Positions 29,403 to 34,077 of a stretch of DNA of 34,077 nucleotides are shown piece by piece. The translations under genes and the position numbers were made by a program. The notes beneath the pieces were generated by a model. It did no database searches and was not told the origin of the DNA. It was given only the letters and a program-made list of their open reading frames with translations. The first letter of the stretch is position 1. Each line of letters begins with the position of its first letter. The stretch comes from a virus, in the IMG/VR virus record IMGVR_UViG_3300034022_000301, positions 1 through 34,077 of that record. One strand, given 5' to 3'.

Positions 29403-31357
29403 CGAAGTATCTTGTTTGATTTAAGTTGTATAGAAGCATCCTGCTTGATGATGCTCTTAATGTCTACCTTGTTGATGTATCCTTCAATCACTCGCAGTGG
29501 ATCATCGAACTGCCCGAACTTAATCGGCCGTGAAGTGTTGTCGAGTATCGCCTCAATCTCCTCCATGCGAAGAGGTCGGTCGAAGGAGTAGACGAATCGC
29601 TTAATGCTGTTTGGATCAACAGGCTGCAATACATTTGGAAATGGTTGACCAATCGCATCGAACTGCGTGGTGTAAATGTCGTATGTGTTTTCAATGGTTG
29701 CCGTGTCAGGTGGAAAGGTGTCATCTACTCGGGCCCAAACATTGGCTGTCACCTGGTCACCTTCATTGCATACTACTTCCCAAGTGATATTACAAACTGC
29801 AATCATTGTGATTGGGTCTGCGAGTATTGCCAACTGACTGTATGATTGAATAAATACTCCTGCTCCATCTGATCTTACTAATTGTGCAAAAGCTTCATAT
29901 ACATTGCTTACAATAATAGTGGTACTGAAAGTATAAGTACCAGTGTATGGAACTGTGTACTTAAAGAAGTCAAAGTTGTTACTCGGGTCGATTATCTCAT
30001 TGCCAAACTTAACATAAGGGCGGAAGGTTGCAAGATAGTACGAAGTGAACACATCGCTGATGCCCCACGATTGCAATGGACTTGAATTGCTTGTCGCCTG
30101 CACTTGCGTGCTGCCAGGTACAAAGCCTTGGATGTATGAGTATATTCCGTTCGGATACCCTCCTACCCAATTAAGTGCAGTGTTGTCATTGGTAAAGCCG
30201 CCGTTATAAACAGTCTGGTCAATACCGTACGGATCGAACTGCCGAGCATTGCCTTGATTTGCGCTTACATCCCAAAAGCTTTCAATGACAAATGTATTGT
30301 TGTTGTAGTTCTCATTGCTGTGCACATAGGTATCTTCAATAACATTGGTGTCAAATACAACATCATCGCTCTTAAGATTAAGCACAGCTGTTGTATTGCA
30401 TTCTCCAATTAATCCAAATGTCTCATCTCGGAAACCTTTGAAAGAGTTCTGAAAGAAGGTACAAGCCGTCTCACCATTGTTGCACTCATGCTGCTCAAGA
30501 TATGGTGTTGATCCAAAGTTGATGGATGCGAACTGCTGAGCTGTGTCATACTTAAGCAAAATGTTTGGTTGATCGTAAAGATTAACATGAGCACCTTGCT
30601 GATTGAAATATGTTGCAGGCTCAATGCGAAGCAACGGACGACCATTGGCCTGAGTCTCAATTACCATCCCGAGTCTCAGCTTCTTGTTAAGTGCTGTGTA
30701 TAACTCCTCAAAAGAAACAATCGCAGGATCTCTTGTCTCGTTGATAATCGATAGCCCTGTGCTTACAAGTATGAAGTTGCCATCAGCACTAAAGTCAAAA
30801 GCAAAGTAGTTGCTATCAAAGTCGATGAGGTTGTCACTCATGCAACTAACGAGCTGTTTAAACGCATCATAGACTCCAACTCCATAGCAAGGATATTGAT
30901 AGGCTCCTGTTGCAGGATTAAACATTAACACCTTGCGCTGAACTGGAGGAACAACCGTCTGCAAGTTCTTTGTTATAGTACCATTCAATGGAAACGGAAT
31001 ACTCTTGTTGTTGTTAATCTTGCTGCTAAATGAATTGTCGTAAAGCTTTGTTTGCACTGAGCATCTATCTAATTGGAAGGCGCACTCACTTGCAATGATG
31101 TAGCCATTCACTAATCGCTTCCATGTTCCGGCACATAAGTACTGCACCTCAACATCTATCAATGAGCATCCACCTGTTTCAATTAAGTTGTTGTACAAGT
31201 ATTCGAACATGCCACCAACAAACTTTAAGTCATTGTCAAAGGATACGATACGAGTGTTGATGCTTGTGTCCTCGGTTATGTTAACGCTGAAGTCATCTGC
31301 ATTGGTCGGCTGACCTCGATCAGCTCCATCGATTATAAACTTTAACTCTACTGCCAT
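29399..31357 (-). CDS. Distal tail/baseplate-hub-like protein (652 aa)
   Basis: ATG at 31357, overlapping the tape measure gene by 10 nt. It opens MAVELKFIIDGADRGQPTNADDFSVNI, typical of baseplate-type proteins of Bacteroidota phages, continues with mixed alpha/beta (VQYLCAGTWKRLVNGYII), and has a large beta-rich region around residues 330-560. As the first gene after the tape measure it would be the distal tail or tail-hub protein. No enzyme motif is visible. Confidence 0.65.
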   Translation of the reverse strand: MAVELKFIIDGADRGQPTNADDFSVNITEDTSINTRIVSFDNDLKFVGGMFEYLYNNLIETGGCSLIDVEVQYLCAGTWKRLVNGYIIASECAFQLDRCSVQTKLYDNSFSSKINNNKSIPFPLNGTITKNLQTVVPPVQRKVLMFNPATGAYQYPCYGVGVYDAFKQLVSCMSDNLIDFDSNYFAFDFSADGNFILVSTGLSIINETRDPAIVSFEELYTALNKKLRLGMVIETQANGRPLLRIEPATYFNQQGAHVNLYDQPNILLKYDTAQQFASINFGSTPYLEQHECNNGETACTFFQNSFKGFRDETFGLIGECNTTAVLNLKSDDVVFDTNVIEDTYVHSNENYNNNTFVIESFWDVSANQGNARQFDPYGIDQTVYNGGFTNDNTALNWVGGYPNGIYSYIQGFVPGSTQVQATSNSSPLQSWGISDVFTSYYLATFRPYVKFGNEIIDPSNNFDFFKYTVPYTGTYTFSTTIIVSNVYEAFAQLVRSDGAGVFIQSYSQLAILADPITMIAVCNITWEVVCNEGDQVTANVWARVDDTFPPDTATIENTYDIYTTQFDAIGQPFPNVLQPVDPNSIKRFVYSFDRPLRMEEIEAILDNTSRPIKFGQFDDPLRVIEGYINKVDIKSIIKQDASIQLKSNKILR

Positions 31358-33666
31358 TGGTATCTCGAATCTTGTTGGTTAATGTTTACTATCACATTGC
31401 GATTCTTCAAGTCTTTGCGCATACCTCTCAACTCCTTTTCCATGCTCTTGCTGTTAAGCGATGCATTCACTGTCACACCCTCCTTGCCTCGTCTGCTTGC
31501 CGAGTAACCCATCAATGCAGGACGCACATATCGTTCGTCAATCATCTTGCGGAAAGCCTCAGTCGAGTGATTCATTGCATCAAGCTCGCGGCGATGCTTT
31601 GCGCTCTGCCGTCTGTTGACCATGTACTCGCCTTGCTCTGCCTCAATCAGCGTACCTCCTTGGCTGTGCAGCTTGCCGCCAATTAAACCACCCTTCTCAA
31701 ACTTAGGAATCGGCTTGGCAAGTACGGCAGCAATTTGTGCCGCACCTATTATTGCGGCAAATGCTGAGAATGGAAGACCGCCTGTAAGTGGTGATGCTGC
31801 CACTGCTTTGGATATTGCAACAGCTGTATTGATTCCGATGTCGAAAACTGCAAGAGCTCTATCTGCTATTGCTTGCTTTCTTTTTTCAGCTGCAATTGCA
31901 GCTGATGCTTTCTTGTTAGCATCAACTCTTGCTTTCTCTTTATCGCGTTCAAGTAGTGTGCTGTTTTCAATTGCTTCAAGCTCCTTTGATTGAGTTGCTT
32001 CAATATCTAAAATTCTGTTCTCTGATGCAATCTTGCTAAATTCATTAATGGCTGTAAATGCTTCAGATACTGCGTTTGCATATTGCTCAACAAGTGCAAT
32101 ACGCTTATCAAACTCGTCTTGAGTAGTTTTGGTGATTGCCGCCTGAGTCTCCGCATCTATAATCTTTGATCTATTTGCAAAGTCTTCATTCAATTCCAGT
32201 GCTGCCTTTCGTGCTTCGCCTTCTGCCCTAATTATGTTAAGTCTATTCTCGAGCGATTTATCTCCTGCCGCCTCCTCCGCTTGTAAGAAGAATACTCTTG
32301 ATTGAGCGAACTCCTCTGCTGTTTTTAAGTTGAGTTCTGAAAGGCCAACATCAATCTTAATAGCTGCTAATTGCTTTTTAGTGTACTCGTCCAGTGTCTC
32401 GCTTAGCTTGACATATTCGAGTCTGGTCTCCTTAATCTTATTCTTGTTAGCATCCTTCTCAGCCTTCGCTCTCTCGGTTGCTTTCTCCTCCTCAATCAAT
32501 GCCTTAACAGTTAGCTTAATCGCCGCTTCTCCTGCTGTTCTAATTCGATTGACTTCTGCTTCAACTGCCGTCAATTCCTTGAGCTTCTGCTCTGCTCTGT
32601 TGCTTGCCTTGATTCTTTCCTCAAATGAAGCGTTAACGTCTTTACTTGCTGCAACTTCTCTCTCGTATTCGATGCGCAATAACTCCTGAGCAAAGCGCAA
32701 ATCTTTTAAATCCTTATTGAGCTGTTTTGTTCCTTCAGTTCTTGCCTTATTAACATCAGCTTCAGTCTTGCTTGTTCTTCCAAGAGCAACATCGATACGT
32801 GACTGAGCATCGATGATGGCATCACGATATCCTTCAATCGCCGTCTTAGCATTGGCGAATGTATCCTTGAATCTACCGAACACCGTTTGTGTCTTTGCCG
32901 ATTCCGCTTGCAACTCATTGAAGTATCCAATGAGTTCAGTGATGGCAAGAACCAAGACTCCTATTCCTGTTCCTGCAAGTGCGAGCTTAAATAACCTCAA
33001 CGCTCCTGTCGATGCTCCGACAACCGCCGTGTATGCCGCCTGTGCTCCAGTGAGCACCGCCGTCTTAACCGCGCTCTCCTGTGTCACCAATGCTGCAATC
33101 TGCTGCACTCCATTGGCAACCGCCGTTGCTGCTTGCACCTTAAGCAATGCCCTCTGTAAGTCTTCCGACTCGCTGCCAAACAATGCCGCTGCACCTTGCG
33201 CAATCTCGAAGCCTGAAGCCAGTGCCTGTGTTGCACCTACCGCCGCATCGAACTTGAATGTGTCAGATGCGAGGATACGCACTCGGTCTCTTGTATCGCC
33301 AATCTGATCCTCGAGCTTTGCCGCTGTGATTAGCAACTCATTGAATGCCGCCGTTCCATCTTTGCCTGCCGTCTCAAGTGCCGCGAGCTCCTGCTTCAAT
33401 CCTCTTAGCTGACCAGTCAGACTCTTGCCCGACTTGCCCAGTGAATCGATGGCTGTCGTTTGCCCTCTGAGAACTTGCTCAACTGTCTTGCCGCTAAATG
33501 CCGCCGCAAAGGTTTGCGCAATGCTCGTGTATTGCTGCTTTACTTTCTTGGCCGTATCATTCGCCCCCTCTACTACCTTGTCGTTAATCTGATTGATCTC
33601 ATTGACGGTTGCCTTGAGACTGGATGTTTCCGCTTCATAAGCGACTTGAATAGTAGCTGTTGCCAT
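31348..33666 (-). CDS. Tape measure protein
   Basis: 772 aa, ATG at 33666 with TAATG overlap to the preceding ORF. Long alpha-helical protein with coiled-coil stretches (AEKDANKNKIKETRLEYVKL, and around 490-590). It has hydrophobic segments near residues 230-245 (IGVLVLAITELIGYF) and 630-660 (LPFSAFAAIIGAAQIAAVL), and the C-terminal GGLIGGKLHSQGGTLIEAEQGEYMV motif of tape measure proteins. At about 0.15 nm per residue it implies a tail of roughly 115 nm, an estimate. It is preceded by the chaperone pair. Confidence 0.93.
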   Translation of the reverse strand: MATATIQVAYEAETSSLKATVNEINQINDKVVEGANDTAKKVKQQYTSIAQTFAAAFSGKTVEQVLRGQTTAIDSLGKSGKSLTGQLRGLKQELAALETAGKDGTAAFNELLITAAKLEDQIGDTRDRVRILASDTFKFDAAVGATQALASGFEIAQGAAALFGSESEDLQRALLKVQAATAVANGVQQIAALVTQESAVKTAVLTGAQAAYTAVVGASTGALRLFKLALAGTGIGVLVLAITELIGYFNELQAESAKTQTVFGRFKDTFANAKTAIEGYRDAIIDAQSRIDVALGRTSKTEADVNKARTEGTKQLNKDLKDLRFAQELLRIEYEREVAASKDVNASFEERIKASNRAEQKLKELTAVEAEVNRIRTAGEAAIKLTVKALIEEEKATERAKAEKDANKNKIKETRLEYVKLSETLDEYTKKQLAAIKIDVGLSELNLKTAEEFAQSRVFFLQAEEAAGDKSLENRLNIIRAEGEARKAALELNEDFANRSKIIDAETQAAITKTTQDEFDKRIALVEQYANAVSEAFTAINEFSKIASENRILDIEATQSKELEAIENSTLLERDKEKARVDANKKASAAIAAEKRKQAIADRALAVFDIGINTAVAISKAVAASPLTGGLPFSAFAAIIGAAQIAAVLAKPIPKFEKGGLIGGKLHSQGGTLIEAEQGEYMVNRRQSAKHRRELDAMNHSTEAFRKMIDERYVRPALMGYSASRRGKEGVTVNASLNSKSMEKELRGMRKDLKNRNVIVNINQQDSRYQWQ

Positions 33667-33881
33667 TACTTCTGAGCTTTGATGTTGGCCTCAAATTTAC
33701 GTAAATAAAAGTCAACATCACCACTCATCATCTCATTATACTCAACAACGCTGCCGCCGCTCAATATCATCACCTGCTCCCTCATGTAGTCGCCTGCTTT
33801 TTGCGCCCTTGCTCGCGGTGAGAATTCAGACGGAACAAGGACTCTTTGAGATTTCTTTGCTGCACCAGGTTGTATTCCCAT
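33666..33881 (-). CDS. Tail chaperone frameshift domain (gpT-like)
   Basis: A 71-aa open frame, lying -1 to the upstream 208-aa gene and overlapping its last 100 nt. It could start at ATG 33881, but is better read as the C-terminal part of a fusion: at C_AAA_AAG (33803-33797) a -1 slip in the chaperone frame continues as AGDYMREQVMILSGG and SVVEYNEMMSGDVDFYLRKF. The fusion would be 247 aa (204+43). Siphoviruses make G and G-T chaperones this way just before the tape measure gene. The P-site re-pairing is imperfect (AAA to CAA), so efficiency may be low. Confidence 0.65.
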   Translation of the reverse strand: MGIQPGAAKKSQRVLVPSEFSPRARAQKAGDYMREQVMILSGGSVVEYNEMMSGDVDFYLRKFEANIKAQK

Positions 33882-34077
33882 AATGTCTGAAAGTCTTCTG
33901 GAGACATAGTTAACAAGGGCATCAGCGGATCGATACCCAAGCTTGAGAAAAAATCTTTCGCACCTCCCTTGCTCAGCTGCTCGAATAACTCAAGCTTATA
34001 GTTGTGGATGTCGCTGTTCACGATGTTCGGGTCTTCGTCATCGCGGACCAACCAAGTTGCTGCAATGTTCAGCAGGA
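33782..34077 (-). CDS. Tail assembly chaperone, 3' part plus redundant copy; runs off the window end
   Basis: Same gene as at 1-573. Bases 33836-34077 duplicate 1-242 with 7 mismatches (one amino-acid change, Gly to Ser in FFSGLG). The stop TGA is at 33784-33782. Genuine new sequence is the last 54 nt (FRLNSHREQGRKKQATT), which contains the candidate slippery site. In the closed genome the gene is 627 nt. Confidence 0.65.
   Translation of the reverse strand, partial: LLNIAATWLVRDDEDPNIVNSDIHNYKLELFEQLSKGGAKDFFSSLGIDPLMPLLTMSPEDFQTLWEYNLVQQRNLKESLFRLNSHREQGRKKQATT

Noticed and set aside
32813-33307. 164-aa plus-strand open frame opposite the tape measure gene
   Set aside because: Ala/Ser/Thr-rich antisense shadow of a coiled-coil gene; similar shadows occur throughout.

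Overview
The window is an almost complete, circularly permuted genome of a tailed dsDNA phage with a long non-contractile tail, of about 33.8 kb. The host is probably a member of Bacteroidota. Three things point there: promoter-like TAnnTTTG boxes instead of sigma70-type elements, no consistent Shine-Dalgarno sequences, and several gene families typical of Bacteroidota phages and prophages (VirE/BT4734-type primase-helicase, the 71-aa MARNKIEDLR-type protein, tail-fibre families). Every gene I can support is on the minus strand, so transcription runs from high to low coordinates. The first 242 bases recur at the end with 7 mismatches, 6 of them silent. This looks like a circular assembly closed across two strain variants. 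I see no integrase, repressor, tRNA, rRNA or CRISPR array, which fits a lytic phage.

Layout in transcription order. Early block 12427->4620: promoter, small leader gene, ssDNA-binding protein, a coiled-coil protein, an HNH/Myb-like protein, a PD-(D/E)XK nuclease, small proteins, a DEAH-type helicase, and the VirE-like primase-helicase. A 284-bp non-coding segment with GGACAGCTT repeats and a long TG tract follows; it is a candidate origin or control region. Packaging block 4619->1309: VRR-NUC nuclease, small proteins, small terminase, free-standing HNH endonuclease, large terminase. Tail block 1312->573, continuing at 34077->27762: small connector-region proteins, tail assembly chaperone with a probable -1 frameshift, tape measure protein, two large tail proteins. 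A separately promoted unit 27680->25629 has a putative tail tube protein, a glycosyltransferase and a methyltransferase. Head block 25574->20455: portal, Mu F-like minor head protein, small gene, scaffold, terminator and promoter, then the major capsid protein with a possible frameshifted C-terminal extension. Adsorption and lysis block 20393->12554: head-tail completion proteins, tail fibres, lysozyme, holin-like protein, a membrane protein, a PAS plus histidine-kinase dimerisation-domain protein, and a spanin-like protein.

The most striking observation is in the large terminase. Its N-terminal 31 codons and its remaining 394 codons are in different frames, separated by 41 nt that contain an in-frame stop. 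The gap falls inside the Walker A motif, is flanked by identical CGA codons, and can fold into one long hairpin capped by a GAAA tetraloop, with both CGA codons at its base. Joining CGA to CGA restores a perfect GAIRGGKT Walker A. A homing-type HNH endonuclease gene abuts the terminase start. This closely parallels the T4 gene 60 translational bypass next to mobA, and I propose it as a candidate mobile bypassing element. A second strong candidate is an A_AAC_CCA slippery heptamer directly before the capsid gene stop, which would add a 26-residue repetitive tail.
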